Shown one piece after another: positions 7,273 to 14,889 of a stretch of DNA of 27,599 bases; within the stretch, counting starts at the first letter, position 1, and every line of letters starts with the position of its first letter. Both the position numbers and the translations under genes were made by a program. The stretch spans positions 1 through 27,599 of the forward strand of contig JAQBBE010000102.1 of NCBI GenBank assembly GCA_032126435.1, given 5' to 3'. The notes under the pieces are model-generated. The model had not been told where the DNA came from, searched no databases, and saw only the letters and a list, made by a program, of their open reading frames with translations. This stretch comes from JAAXQD01 sp032126435 (GTDB lineage: Bacteria; Desulfobacterota; Desulfobacteria; Desulfobacterales; UBA11574).

Positions 7273-7962
7273 TCATAAGCCTTTTTTTTCATTTTCCGTC
7301 AAATAACGCCAGTCTCCCACGGCAAGCCTTCTCAGTTCTATATTCGAAATCCGTATCCGTTTTAATCTCGTAACGTGGTTTCCCACTTTTCGAACCATTC
7401 GTCTTATCTGTCTGTTCTTTCCTTCCTTGAGCACGATGCGAAAACGTCTGGGGGAGATTCTTTTAATCTCTGCAGGTCTTGTTTTTGTTCCCATCATCGG
7501 CATACCTTTGGAAATATTGTTTAGCGCACCATCGGTTATGGGCTTTGACACCGTTACATCGTATTCCTTCTCGTGATCAAAGGAAGGATGCGAAAGCCGG
7601 TGATGAAGACTTCCGTCATTGGTCAGAATTAAAAGTCCGGTGGAGTCCTTGTCGAGCCGGCCTATGGGATAAATTCGCTGAGGAATTTTTATAAGGTCTA
7701 TCACTATCTTATCTCCGGGCTGGCTGCAGCTTGTAACATATCCTCCCGGCTTGTTGAGGACGATGTATACCGGATCGTTTTTCAGAGTCACCGCCCTGCC
7801 CTTGAATTCTATACGATCTTTCTCCGGGTCAATTTTTGTGCCGAGCTCCGTAACAACCGTGTCATTGACACGGACAAGCCCTGCCTGGATATACGTCTCT
7901 CCTTTTCTTCTCGAGCAAATGCCGGCTTCTGAAAGAAATTTTTGCAAACGTATTAAAGACAT
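7273..7962 (-). CDS. 16S/23S rRNA pseudouridine synthase, RsuA/RluB family
   Basis: A 229-residue RNA-modifying enzyme that isomerises uridine to pseudouridine in rRNA. The N-terminal S4 RNA-binding domain spans about residues 3-60 (LQKFLSEAGICSRRKGE). The catalytic domain carries GRLDKDSTGLL (residues 101-111) with the nucleophilic Asp104, and ends with the family motif EGKNRQIRRM. Length fits RluB/RluE/RsuA; which rRNA site is modified cannot be decided by eye. ATG 7962 has no visible ribosome site, and the left arm of a large inverted repeat begins only seven bases upstream, so its leader may be structured. It is downstream of argJ on the same strand. Confidence 0.9.
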   Translation of the reverse strand: MSLIRLQKFLSEAGICSRRKGETYIQAGLVRVNDTVVTELGTKIDPEKDRIEFKGRAVTLKNDPVYIVLNKPGGYVTSCSQPGDKIVIDLIKIPQRIYPIGRLDKDSTGLLILTNDGSLHHRLSHPSFDHEKEYDVTVSKPITDGALNNISKGMPMMGTKTRPAEIKRISPRRFRIVLKEGKNRQIRRMVRKVGNHVTRLKRIRISNIELRRLAVGDWRYLTENEKKGL

Positions 7963-7968
7963 TGTTTC

Positions 7969-8161
7969 AAACTAATTTGTGTCCATCCATAATTGTAAAA
8001 TAGACTTGGTGTGTTTCCTATTCATAAATGAGCAATTTTTGTCTGGATCAAGGCCGCACAAGGGTTTTTGGCTGCGGCATACTCCCTGTATGTCGCAGCC
8101 AAAAACCCGCGGAGAACGCAGATCCGGGCAAAAAGGGCCATTTATGGATGGAAACTAATTA
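7969..8161. repeat. Large imperfect palindromic element with a 20-bp central hairpin
   Basis: The centre is a 20-bp inverted repeat, 8062-8081 against 8089-8108, with one mismatch (a G.U pair in plus-strand RNA) and a 7-base loop. Further out, ATAAATG...TTTTTG at 8034-8041 mirrors CAAAAA...CATTTAT at 8129-8144, and GGATC (8045) mirrors GATCC (8121). Outermost, AACTAATTT...CCATCCATAA (7969-7992) mirrors TTATGGATGG...AACTAATT (8142-8160). The outer right arm runs into the argJ stop codon. No T-run follows, so it is not a standard terminator. The nested symmetry resembles a small palindromic repeat element (REP/MITE-like), but I see no second full copy here. Confidence 0.6.
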
Positions 8162-9343
8162 GGATCTGTAATCCGCATTAATCCTGACATAGTCTACAGA
8201 AAAATCGCACGTCAATATTGAACCGGAACCGCTGCCCGAGTTCAAATCAATGGTTAGGGTAAATTCCGGCCGCTTAAGAACCTTTGTGGCCTCAGCCTCG
8301 ACTGTTTTTCCTTGACCCATGCCGGCTTTCACCATCTGAACATCATCAAAATAGACATCGATCTTGTCCGGATCTATTTGGACACCGGCCCGGCCCACAG
8401 CACCTGCGATCCGCCCCCAATTGGCATCCTCGCCGAAAAATGCGGTCTTTACAAGGGGAGAATGGGCAACCGTATCCGCAACTTTTTGGGCGTCGGAATC
8501 CGATACGGCATTCCGAACCATGATTTCCACCAGCTTTGTCACGCCCTCACCGTCTCTGACCAACTGTTTGGCCAAATCCAAAAAGATTTCATCTAAAATC
8601 TTCTGAAAAATATCTTTTTGGGCCGGGCTTTGGATAACAGCGCCCGACAGACCGTTGGCCATGATCAGCACCGTATCATTGGTACTGGTATCTCCATCGA
8701 TGGTGATTCGGTTAAAAGACCGGTTTACCGCTTTCACCAAAATCTCTTTTAAAATCTCCGAAGAGACTTTGACGTCCGTAAAGGCAAAACAGAGCATGGT
8801 CGCCATATCCGGCCGGATCATTCCTGCACCTTTAGCAACACCGGTGACGGTAAACGTCTTCCCGTCCACAACCCCGTGTGCCGAGACCATTTTGGGTACG
8901 GTATCGGTGGTCATTATCGATCTGGCCAGATCCGGAATTCCTTCGGATTGAAGTGAATTGACCAGGGTGGGGATGGCGGCACCAATTTTTTCAATGGGCA
9001 GCGGCTCCCCAATAACACCTGTTGAAGCCACAAGCACCAGGTCCTCTGAAATTCCGAGTTCAGATGCTGCCAAACTTGCCATGGTTTCGGCGTCCCGGAT
9101 TCCCTGTTCACCGGTACAACAGTTGGCATTGCCGCTGTTGACAATAATGGCCTGACAGACGCCCGTTTTTATCCGCTGGCGGTCAAGAATCACCGGTGCC
9201 GCCTTCACCCGATTTTTGGTAAACACCCCGGCAACAGTTGCCGGAACCTGTGAAACCATGAGACCGAGATCCTTTTTTCCTTTCTTCTTGAGACCAGCGC
9301 CGACGCCGGCAGCTTTAAAACCAGGACACATGATATTGCTCAT
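8159..9343 (-). CDS. argJ: Bifunctional ornithine acetyltransferase / N-acetylglutamate synthase ArgJ
   Basis: A 394-residue enzyme of arginine biosynthesis that moves the acetyl group from N-acetylornithine to glutamate and, when bifunctional, also acetylates glutamate from acetyl-CoA. It is made as a precursor that cuts itself before a Thr nucleophile; the site is seen as KGAGMIRPDMATML, with cleavage expected between A181 and T182. Other family blocks include NSGNAN (69-74), ASTGVIGEPLP, DGDTSTNDT and the terminal YVRINADYRS. Full length, no defects. ATG 9343 has AAGGA 9 bases upstream. No other arg gene lies in the window. Confidence 0.96.
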   Translation of the reverse strand: MSNIMCPGFKAAGVGAGLKKKGKKDLGLMVSQVPATVAGVFTKNRVKAAPVILDRQRIKTGVCQAIIVNSGNANCCTGEQGIRDAETMASLAASELGISEDLVLVASTGVIGEPLPIEKIGAAIPTLVNSLQSEGIPDLARSIMTTDTVPKMVSAHGVVDGKTFTVTGVAKGAGMIRPDMATMLCFAFTDVKVSSEILKEILVKAVNRSFNRITIDGDTSTNDTVLIMANGLSGAVIQSPAQKDIFQKILDEIFLDLAKQLVRDGEGVTKLVEIMVRNAVSDSDAQKVADTVAHSPLVKTAFFGEDANWGRIAGAVGRAGVQIDPDKIDVYFDDVQMVKAGMGQGKTVEAEATKVLKRPEFTLTIDLNSGSGSGSILTCDFSVDYVRINADYRS

Positions 9344-9809
9344 TTTTATTTATCCTTCATAGTTCTAATGAATTTGTAAAAAGCTCAATTCATCGCGTTT
9401 TAAGATTTGATGGTCTCGTAAAAAGTCCGTTTTGCTCGCTCACAAAAGATTTTTTACAAGTTTGTCAAGATTTAAGTCTTAAATTTTATTTGACAGAATC
9501 GCGCAACATTGTCAATCTGCATAATAAAACACAGGTTGATCGGTTCAGGGTTCAACGTTCCGGGTTGGAAAAATCCCAGACAGCTCGCATCAATGTGATA
9601 CTGGCTTCATCGTGGTTCCAAAACCATTCCACCCAACAGATTATGATAGGCATTCCGGAATTTAATCAAAATTTTCGGTTTAATTGGTTGCAGCCCTTGA
9701 ACTTTGAACCCAGAACCTGGAACCGAGCCCTTAGATAAAAGCATCATCGTTGGATTATGCTGAATGCGAAAAGGTTTTTAATGGGCTGAATTGATACGTT
9801 GGATGAACT
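9344..9809. other. Gene-less region with several inverted repeats
   Basis: No credible gene; an 82-codon plus-strand reading from 9490 has no family features. The region holds CTCGTAAAAAGTC (about 9414-9426) opposing GATTTTTTACAAG (about 9448-9460), and TTGACA...TGTCAA (9490-9514). A minus-strand TTGACA near 9466 could be the -35 of argJ, but no good -10 follows. Confidence 0.4.
9541..9725. repeat. GGTTC-rich inverted repeat
   Basis: CGGTTCAGGGTTCAACGTTC (from 9541) is imperfectly mirrored by the stretch 9695-9725, which is rich in GAACC/TTGAAC units and ends in GGAACCG. Such low-complexity GAACC/GGTTC strings are probably intergenic repeat sequence. It encodes nothing evident. Confidence 0.35.
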
Positions 9810-9992
9810 ATGGAAAAAACTCTGGCTCAATGCCCTTCATGCGGCAGACAACTGGTTATTCAAAAATCGTGACGGTGTGTGGTTTTGTGCTGCAGGTCCT
9901 GCGGCGTCGAGTATCCCTTGAGTGAATTCGCCGATTCCATGGACGATTTTTTGGAACGCCGACTTGCCAATATACCCTGTGACAGACTCTAA
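9810..9992 (+). CDS. Small zinc-ribbon protein interrupted by an in-frame TGA (selenoprotein candidate or frameshifted gene)
   Basis: From ATG 9810 the frame reads a zinc-ribbon start (MEKTLAQCPSCGRQLVIQKS), then TGA at 9870-9872, then 39 more codons in the same frame with CCRSCGVEYPLSEF, MDDFLERRLANIPCDRL and TAA at 9990. The two CxxC pairs on either side of the TGA are what a zinc ribbon needs, so both halves belong to one gene. Explanations: (a) the TGA is read as selenocysteine, supported by a hairpin at 9889-9905; (b) two small indels, because the neighbouring frame between them reads NRDGVWFC, a very zinc-ribbon-like stretch that would join both halves; (c) a nonsense mutation. I lean slightly to (b). 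The truA ATG lies 12 bases downstream, so the two are probably co-transcribed. Function unknown. Confidence 0.55.
9889..9905 (+). promoter_or_regulatory. Bacterial SECIS-like hairpin after the in-frame TGA
   Basis: GCTGC (9889-9893), loop AGGTCCT (9894-9900) and GCGGC (9901-9905) form a 5-bp stem with one U.G pair. The loop begins 22 bases after the TGA and has G at its second position, which fits the published general rule for bacterial SECIS elements. The string GCAGGTC is also found in the E. coli fdhF element as I recall it. A short GC-rich hairpin can arise by chance. Confidence 0.3.
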
Positions 9993-10004
9993 CCCGAATC
10001 TCTC

Positions 10005-10742
10005 ATGCAGAACTTCAAAATTATCATCGAGTACGATGGCAGCGCTTATCACGGCTGGCAGCGTCAGGCCACGGATCGAACCATTCAGGGTGAAATTGAG
10101 AACGCACTGATGACCATGACAGGAAATAGGGTCACCGTGATCGGCTCCGGCAGGACGGATGCCGGCGTTCACGCCTATGGCCAGGTGGCCAATTTCCGAT
10201 GCAACACGTCACTGGGTGCTGAAGTTTTTCAAAATGGGCTCAACGGTCTTTTACCCGAAGATATTGTTATAAGGTCCTGCGAAGCGGCTCCTGAAAAGTT
10301 TCATGCTCGATACGATGTGACAAGCAAAACGTATCATTACAGGATTTTGAATCGACGGCTCCCTGACGCTATTTTCCGTCAGTACGCCTGGCACATCCGG
10401 AAAAAACTCGACCTGAATGCCATGCAAAGCGCACTTCATTATATCGTCGGCTGCCATGATTTCAAAGCATTTGAAGGGTCGGGAAGCCCCAGATCCAGCA
10501 CCGTCCGCTGTGTTATGAATGCAGATGTTGTGGAAACCGACGATGGATATCCGGTTTTTAAAATAGAAGGCGACGGGTTTCTTAAATTTATGGTACGCAA
10601 TATTGTGGGGACACTTGTGGATGCCGGTCTTGGTAAAATTACCCCCAGCGACTTTAAGCGGATACTTGCTTCAAGGGATCGTAACCTTGCAGGGATAACT
10701 GCGCCCGCACATGGATTATTCCTGATGGAAGTCAAATATTAA
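10005..10742 (+). CDS. truA: tRNA pseudouridine(38-40) synthase TruA
   Basis: A 245-residue enzyme that converts uridines 38, 39 and 40 of the tRNA anticodon arm to pseudouridine. It opens with the TruA signature IIIEYDGSAYHGWQRQ. The catalytic motif GSGRTDAGVHA places the nucleophilic Asp at D52. A second typical block, FMVRNIVGTL, lies near residue 200. Length is normal (E. coli TruA about 270). No clear ribosome site is seen before ATG 10005; it follows the small zinc-ribbon gene by 12 bases, so translation may be coupled. Its TAA stop lies inside the left arm of a long inverted repeat shared with the convergent ClC gene. Confidence 0.96.
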   Translation: MQNFKIIIEYDGSAYHGWQRQATDRTIQGEIENALMTMTGNRVTVIGSGRTDAGVHAYGQVANFRCNTSLGAEVFQNGLNGLLPEDIVIRSCEAAPEKFHARYDVTSKTYHYRILNRRLPDAIFRQYAWHIRKKLDLNAMQSALHYIVGCHDFKAFEGSGSPRSSTVRCVMNADVVETDDGYPVFKIEGDGFLKFMVRNIVGTLVDAGLGKITPSDFKRILASRDRNLAGITAPAHGLFLMEVKY

Positions 10743-10830
10743 CGGGCTGCTGCCCAAATCATTTTTCGCCGGCTCTGAAACGTTTCAATGCCCGCTCAAA
10801 GAGATGTTTGTTTGGACAACAGCCCGTTAA
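10739..10830. terminator. Long inverted repeat between convergent truA and the ClC gene, probable bidirectional terminator
   Basis: Arms of 20 bases, 10739-10758 and 10811-10830, are complementary at 18 positions. The two differences are C.A mismatches in plus-strand RNA but G.U pairs in minus-strand RNA, so the stem is fully paired in the ClC transcript. Each arm contains the stop codon of its adjoining gene. The spacer also holds the perfect palindrome TGAAACGTTTCA (10776-10787). The classical U-run is poor, so the mechanism is inferred. Confidence 0.55.
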
Positions 10831-12677
10831 GACCTGTTTTTCATCTTTTGGATCTGCTCATTGTAATATGAAATAACCTCTCTTCGATTCAGCATTCCGA
10901 TCAGGATACCATGATCCTCGTCTTTTACCACAGGAAGACTGTCGATATTTTTAATGGTAAACTTTTGCAAAACCGTATTCAAATCTTCCGAAGGTGTTGT
11001 TAATATGATATCAAAGGTGGCAACATCATTCATCACCACAAGGCTTCCTATGCCCGGAGTAAAGAGAACTGCCCGAATATCCGTACTGGAAAATATCCCC
11101 ACCAGTCTGTTATGCTGATCGACAACCGGGAAATAGTGCTGCTTTGTCTCAGGGAAAAAACCTCTGAAATCTCTAAAGGTCATGTTCTGGGGAATGACGT
11201 CCACCTTCTTCACAAGATGCATCAGGTCTTTCACTCTGATGGCCTGCAGAATATCCACGAAGAAATCTCCTGCATGGGCCGGAGAGTTGATCTTGCTTTT
11301 GACCTGTTTTTCATAGATGGTCCACTTGCGCGCTGCTAGATAAGATACCGAACATACCAGAAGGCTGGGAAGAAGCAGATGATATGAGTTGGTCATTTCG
11401 CTGACAAATATGATGGTTGAAATGGGCGTATTTGAAACCGCTGTAAAAAACCCTGCCATGCCCACCACAACAAACGCCCCGGGCTCGGTGACGATACCGG
11501 GCATAATCTGATGGAACATCTTCCCTACCGCACCGCCCATGGCGCCGCCAATCACAACGGACGGACCAAAAACCCCGCCGCTGCCCCCGGAGCCGATGGA
11601 AAATGATGTGGTCAACACCTTACCAACGGCTAGAAAAAGTAAAAACGGAATCGTCAGTTCATTGTGTATGGCTTGTTGAACGAACCCGTACCCAAATGCC
11701 AGGGTTTGGGGTAAGAAGAAGCCCACCAGGCCGGTACACAGTCCTCCAATGGCAGGTTTGAAGTGATTGGGTATTTTGATGGCCTTTGAAACTTTGATGA
11801 CGCCATAAAACGTTTTAATGTAAAAAACCCCCACTACCACAAGAACCAGGGAAAGCACCAGATAAGGCCCCAATTCCAATGGATTGCGGAATATAAAATC
11901 CGGCGATTCGAACAGAGACCCCCATCCGAATACCAGACAAAACAGACAGTAGGCAACCACCGAGGAGATGCCGGCAGGGATAATGACTTCAGGTTCGAAC
12001 TCCGGATCACGGTACAACACCTCGGCGGCAAAAAGCGCGCCGGCCAACGGGGCGCGAAAGATACTCCCGACCCCGGCCCCGACCCCGGCAGCCATCATGA
12101 TTCGCCGTTCCCGGTCCGACAGTTTCAATACTGTTGCCAGAAATGAGCCAAAGCCTGCTCCGATTTGAGCGATAGGGCCTTCCCGACCGCCCGAACCGCC
12201 GGTGGTCAGTGTCAGGGCGGAAGCAATGGTCTTGATAATCGGGACCCTTCCACGTATGAAACCGCCTTTTCTGTGGTAGGCGTCGATGGCAGCATCCGTG
12301 CCGTGGCCTTCGGCTTCAGGGGCATAGGTATATACCAGCCATCCGCTCAGAAGACCCCCGAACGCCGGAAGGAAAAAGAGAAGGATGGGGTTAAACAGCG
12401 TGCTCGTCGGCGGAATGAGATGGTGCTCCCCGGCCGGAGCCGGAGGCCGGTAGCCGGCAAGAAAATCCAGAAAAAAGTGTACACCGAGGCGGCAAAGGTA
12501 ATGAAAAACAACAGAACCAAGTCCTGCGATAATACCAATTAATACAAAATAAAGCGTCCATTTTCCGGCCTGTGCGATATTAATTGACCGCTCTTTTCCG
12601 GCAAAGGATCCGATAATATTTTTAAAACGGTTCAATCGTCCCACTAGATAGCGTACCCCGCGAGATACTGAGTGCAT
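10827..12677 (-). CDS. ClC-type chloride channel/transporter with two C-terminal CBS domains
   Basis: A 616-residue integral membrane protein. The ClC core (about residues 35-450) contains GREGP at 164-168 with the gating glutamate E166, and the later GGVFGPS motif. Two CBS domains fill the last 150 residues, one from about VKDLMHLV and one from VMNDVATFD, and probably bind adenine nucleotides. By alignment from memory with E. coli ClC, the first selectivity motif GSGIP is replaced by GHGTD (residues 124-128) and the internal proton-path glutamate (E203 there) corresponds to V220, favouring a passive channel over a Cl-/H+ exchanger (inference). The start may be ATG 12677 or the adjacent TTG 12680; no ribosome site is clear. 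It lies 33 bases after the aminotransferase gene, likely one transcript. Confidence 0.92.
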   Translation of the reverse strand: MHSVSRGVRYLVGRLNRFKNIIGSFAGKERSINIAQAGKWTLYFVLIGIIAGLGSVVFHYLCRLGVHFFLDFLAGYRPPAPAGEHHLIPPTSTLFNPILLFFLPAFGGLLSGWLVYTYAPEAEGHGTDAAIDAYHRKGGFIRGRVPIIKTIASALTLTTGGSGGREGPIAQIGAGFGSFLATVLKLSDRERRIMMAAGVGAGVGSIFRAPLAGALFAAEVLYRDPEFEPEVIIPAGISSVVAYCLFCLVFGWGSLFESPDFIFRNPLELGPYLVLSLVLVVVGVFYIKTFYGVIKVSKAIKIPNHFKPAIGGLCTGLVGFFLPQTLAFGYGFVQQAIHNELTIPFLLFLAVGKVLTTSFSIGSGGSGGVFGPSVVIGGAMGGAVGKMFHQIMPGIVTEPGAFVVVGMAGFFTAVSNTPISTIIFVSEMTNSYHLLLPSLLVCSVSYLAARKWTIYEKQVKSKINSPAHAGDFFVDILQAIRVKDLMHLVKKVDVIPQNMTFRDFRGFFPETKQHYFPVVDQHNRLVGIFSSTDIRAVLFTPGIGSLVVMNDVATFDIILTTPSEDLNTVLQKFTIKNIDSLPVVKDEDHGILIGMLNRREVISYYNEQIQKMKNRS

Positions 12678-12710
12678 CAATTGGTAAATTCGATCCGGTT
12701 TTAGAAGCAG

Positions 12711-14021
12711 TTAGCCTTTCAAATCCTCCACTCCTTGCAGAACAATATTGAAAAGTTCAGGGATTTCGTTTTCTTCCAGACAAGAAAAAGCGACTCTCAA
12801 ATCCTTCTCTCCGATGGAGATAAGCCCGACCCCGTATTTTTCCAGCAGGTGGACCCTGAGTGCCTCAGCATTCACAGATTTTAACCGGATACACATAAAA
12901 TAACCGGAATTAAATGGATACACATCCCAGGCGTCTGCAAATCTGGAATCCGAGAGAACTTCTTTTACGCGAATGGCCCTATTTTTAAGTATTTCAAATT
13001 TTTCTTCTTTTTCCGCCATAAAGTTGTCGTTCTGCATGGACTTCAGTACAATGGTCTGGCCCAGATGGGACGCATTGGAAATTGCCCCCCTGATACTTCC
13101 GGCCGTCTTCCTTTCCAGTGCATCGTAAACACCCTTGTCGTCACCGTCTATCACACACCCGTAGGTTATAAAACCGACTCTCAAACCCCAGGCAAAATTT
13201 TCCTTTGTAGCGCCATCGAGTTTTACGGCGAGCAGCCTGGAATGCCGGTCACATAGATTTGCAAAAAGGGATTCTTTCAAGGTCTGGTCTTCATAGAAAA
13301 GTCCGAAATAGGCGTCATCCATAACAGCAATGACATTTGTACCTTCATCAGCTATCGAGGTAAGGATTTCGACAATTCGTTTCCCCTCTTCTACAGTGAC
13401 GGTATAACCAGTAGGATTATTTGGAAAATTCAATAAAACAGAGATCTTATCACGTTTTTTCGCTTCGGCTCTGATAGTTTCCTCAAACGCTGCGAGATTA
13501 AACCCCTTGTTTTCCGAAAACATGGGATAATGTCTTATTACCGCCCCTTTTTTGACATTCAGAATCAGGTTGTAGTTTCCCCATATCATGTCCGGCAAAA
13601 CAACCACATCATTGGGGTCTAACCAGACATCCGCGAACATACTTATGGCATGGGTAATACCACATGTAACGACCGGGAGACTCACGCTTTTGCCGGAAAG
13701 AGATGGATTTTTTTTAAACAGGGAATCCAGCCAAATTTTTCTTAACGCCGGAATTCCAAAAGAAGGCGCATAGGTTAGCGACGCTGCAGGCCGGATACCA
13801 CAAATCGAATCCATAACCGAAGGGAAAATCATGGTTCTCCCCTTCTCAGTAGCAATCCCTATGGTCGCATTTAACTTGTGGGCTTTTTCCTTGGCCTCAG
13901 CGCTTTGACTCAAGATCCCTTTAGGGAAAAAAAGATTTTTCCCCACATCAGACAGCATTTCCATAAGATACGGATTACCTTTTTCAATGACCTGATTGAG
14001 GGATTGAGCGATAGGGTTCAT
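12711..14021 (-). CDS. PLP-dependent class I/II aminotransferase
   Basis: A 436-residue fold-type I aminotransferase. Visible cofactor and substrate residues are NFPNNPTGY (198-206), the Asp in VMDDAYFG (233-240) that contacts the pyridine nitrogen, the Schiff-base lysine K273 in LDGATKENFAWGLR, and R281 nearby. The C-terminal part continues to a VAFSCLEE-type segment. The amino donor cannot be told; an aspartate/aromatic-type substrate is possible. ATG 14021 is chosen because AAGGAGG sits 8 bases upstream; an in-frame ATG 39 bases earlier has none. A strong promoter lies about 70 bases upstream. The ClC gene follows closely, an unusual pairing with no obvious metabolic link. Confidence 0.9.
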   Translation of the reverse strand: MNPIAQSLNQVIEKGNPYLMEMLSDVGKNLFFPKGILSQSAEAKEKAHKLNATIGIATEKGRTMIFPSVMDSICGIRPAASLTYAPSFGIPALRKIWLDSLFKKNPSLSGKSVSLPVVTCGITHAISMFADVWLDPNDVVVLPDMIWGNYNLILNVKKGAVIRHYPMFSENKGFNLAAFEETIRAEAKKRDKISVLLNFPNNPTGYTVTVEEGKRIVEILTSIADEGTNVIAVMDDAYFGLFYEDQTLKESLFANLCDRHSRLLAVKLDGATKENFAWGLRVGFITYGCVIDGDDKGVYDALERKTAGSIRGAISNASHLGQTIVLKSMQNDNFMAEKEEKFEILKNRAIRVKEVLSDSRFADAWDVYPFNSGYFMCIRLKSVNAEALRVHLLEKYGVGLISIGEKDLRVAFSCLEENEIPELFNIVLQGVEDLKG

Positions 14022-14092
14022 TAATTTAACCTCCTTGAAAATGGAATAATTGGAATTCATTTTAAATGATATCTACATAAATTACAATAAAT

Positions 14093-14120
14093 CTTATAGT
14101 TTAGACATAAAGCATGTCAA
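14093..14120 (-). promoter_or_regulatory. Sigma70-type promoter of the aminotransferase gene
   Basis: On the minus strand TTGACA (complement of 14115-14120), 16 bases, then TATAAG (complement of 14093-14098). Predicted leader about 65 bases to ATG 14021. Confidence 0.65.
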
Positions 14121-14193
14121 GTGAAAAGCGACTGAAAAATCTGGAAGATGAGAAAGTGCCGAAAGTACGGATTGGAATTGATGGTAGACAAAA

Positions 14194-14220
14194 AACCCCG
14201 CCCTCTAATAGAGCGGGGTT
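14194..14220 (-). terminator. Rho-independent terminator of the PxxKW gene
   Basis: AACCCCGC (14194-14201) pairs perfectly with GCGGGGTT (14213-14220). On the minus strand the stem is followed by a T-run. It lies about 20 bases after the TAA of the cysteine-rich gene. Confidence 0.85.
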
Positions 14221-14242
14221 CATTGGTTGATAGAAAGCAACA

Positions 14243-14521
14243 TTACCTGTTTCCTCTCTTGGATGCTTTGAGCGGATTAATTTTCGTATTCGATGCAGAG
14301 GAGTTTCTGGTAACATGTGAAGCAAAATTGCAATCCCCGGTTTTCCATTTTAACGAAGGGTCCGGGCATGCTGTGCAGTACCATTTGGTTGAAAATTCAG
14401 CGCTTCGGTTGCAGCCGTTACACTTCTCTACTGTCTCGTGACAAATTCCGCCATTGTATGAACACCCTTTTGCCGTCATAAAAGGGCAGTCAAAGCCTTC
14501 CCTAATTGTTGTACAAACCAT
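14243..14521 (-). CDS. PxxKW-family cysteine-rich protein
   Basis: A 92-residue protein with nine cysteines in its first 64 residues (positions 3, 12, 20, 27, 34, 37, 49, 52, 64) and the P-S-L-K-W motif (55-59) that names the family, found as I recall mostly in sulfate-reducing and related deltaproteobacteria. The MVCTTIREG opening and the basic end (LKASKRG) also fit. The cysteines suggest metal or Fe-S binding; no function is known to me. ATG 14521 is chosen because AAGGGGGTGATT, nearly the full anti-SD complement, sits 8 bases away from the core; an in-frame GTG at 14530 falls within that site. It is a single-gene unit with its own promoter, a terminator-like hairpin in the leader, and a terminator. 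Confidence 0.85.
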   Translation of the reverse strand: MVCTTIREGFDCPFMTAKGCSYNGGICHETVEKCNGCNRSAEFSTKWYCTACPDPSLKWKTGDCNFASHVTRNSSASNTKINPLKASKRGNR

Positions 14522-14549
14522 TTGAATCACCCCCTTTCAAAAAAAAATC

Positions 14550-14582
14550 AAAAAAAAAGCCTGGGGACTTTCGTTCCCGGCC
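14550..14582 (-). terminator. Terminator-like hairpin inside the leader of the PxxKW gene (attenuator candidate)
   Basis: On the minus strand GCC-GGG...C, a GAAA tetraloop and the returning strand form a stem of about nine pairs with one bulge and one mismatch, spanning 14559-14582. It is followed at once by a run of eight or nine U (complement of 14550-14558). It lies between the promoter at 14612-14640 and the ribosome site at about 14530, so transcription into the gene must pass it. Confidence 0.65.
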
Positions 14583-14611
14583 TTTTGGATCCATGTCGAA
14601 AAAGCTGGGGA

Positions 14612-14640
14612 AATATAAACAGGCAAACAAGGCTTGTCAA
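14612..14640 (-). promoter_or_regulatory. Consensus sigma70 promoter of the PxxKW gene
   Basis: Minus strand TTGACA (complement of 14635-14640), exactly 17 bases, TATATT (complement of 14612-14617). The predicted transcript starts near 14605, about 85 bases before ATG 14521, and runs directly into the terminator-like hairpin. Confidence 0.75.
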
Positions 14641-14889
14641 TAAAAAACTGTAATATTTTTACCATTTGAAAATGCGTGGAATGAAGCGCCCTGCAGCCCG
14701 GTTGAAACAAGATCTCCGCTTTGCTTCGACACCTTGAAGGATTAACGAGCGTTGGTGCAGCTGAATACGGCTAAATTTATTATGGAACCGTAACAAAAGA
14801 ACTGTTGATTTTTTGTTTAAAAATTGGCAAGTTGTCAGGTGTGGATCGATGGAAAATTTTACAATTTACATCTTTTTCAATATTGTTAA
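14641..14889. other. Gene-less upstream part of a divergent intergenic region
   Basis: Nothing recognised between the two divergent promoters: no open reading frame of note, and no repeat shared with the rest of the window. Confidence 0.4.

Noticed and set aside
9541..9725. CRISPR-like or tRNA-like structure in the GGTTC-rich region
   Set aside because: GGTTC strings recall a T-loop, but there is no cloverleaf, no regular repeat-spacer pattern and no CCA-bearing acceptor stem.
9837..10172. 111-codon minus-strand reading across the zinc-ribbon gene and truA start
   Set aside because: It overlaps the well-supported truA N-terminus antisense and has no family features.
14148..14441. 97-codon plus-strand reading over the PxxKW gene
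   Set aside because: Runs through the terminator and antisense to a recognisable cysteine-rich protein with promoter and ribosome site.
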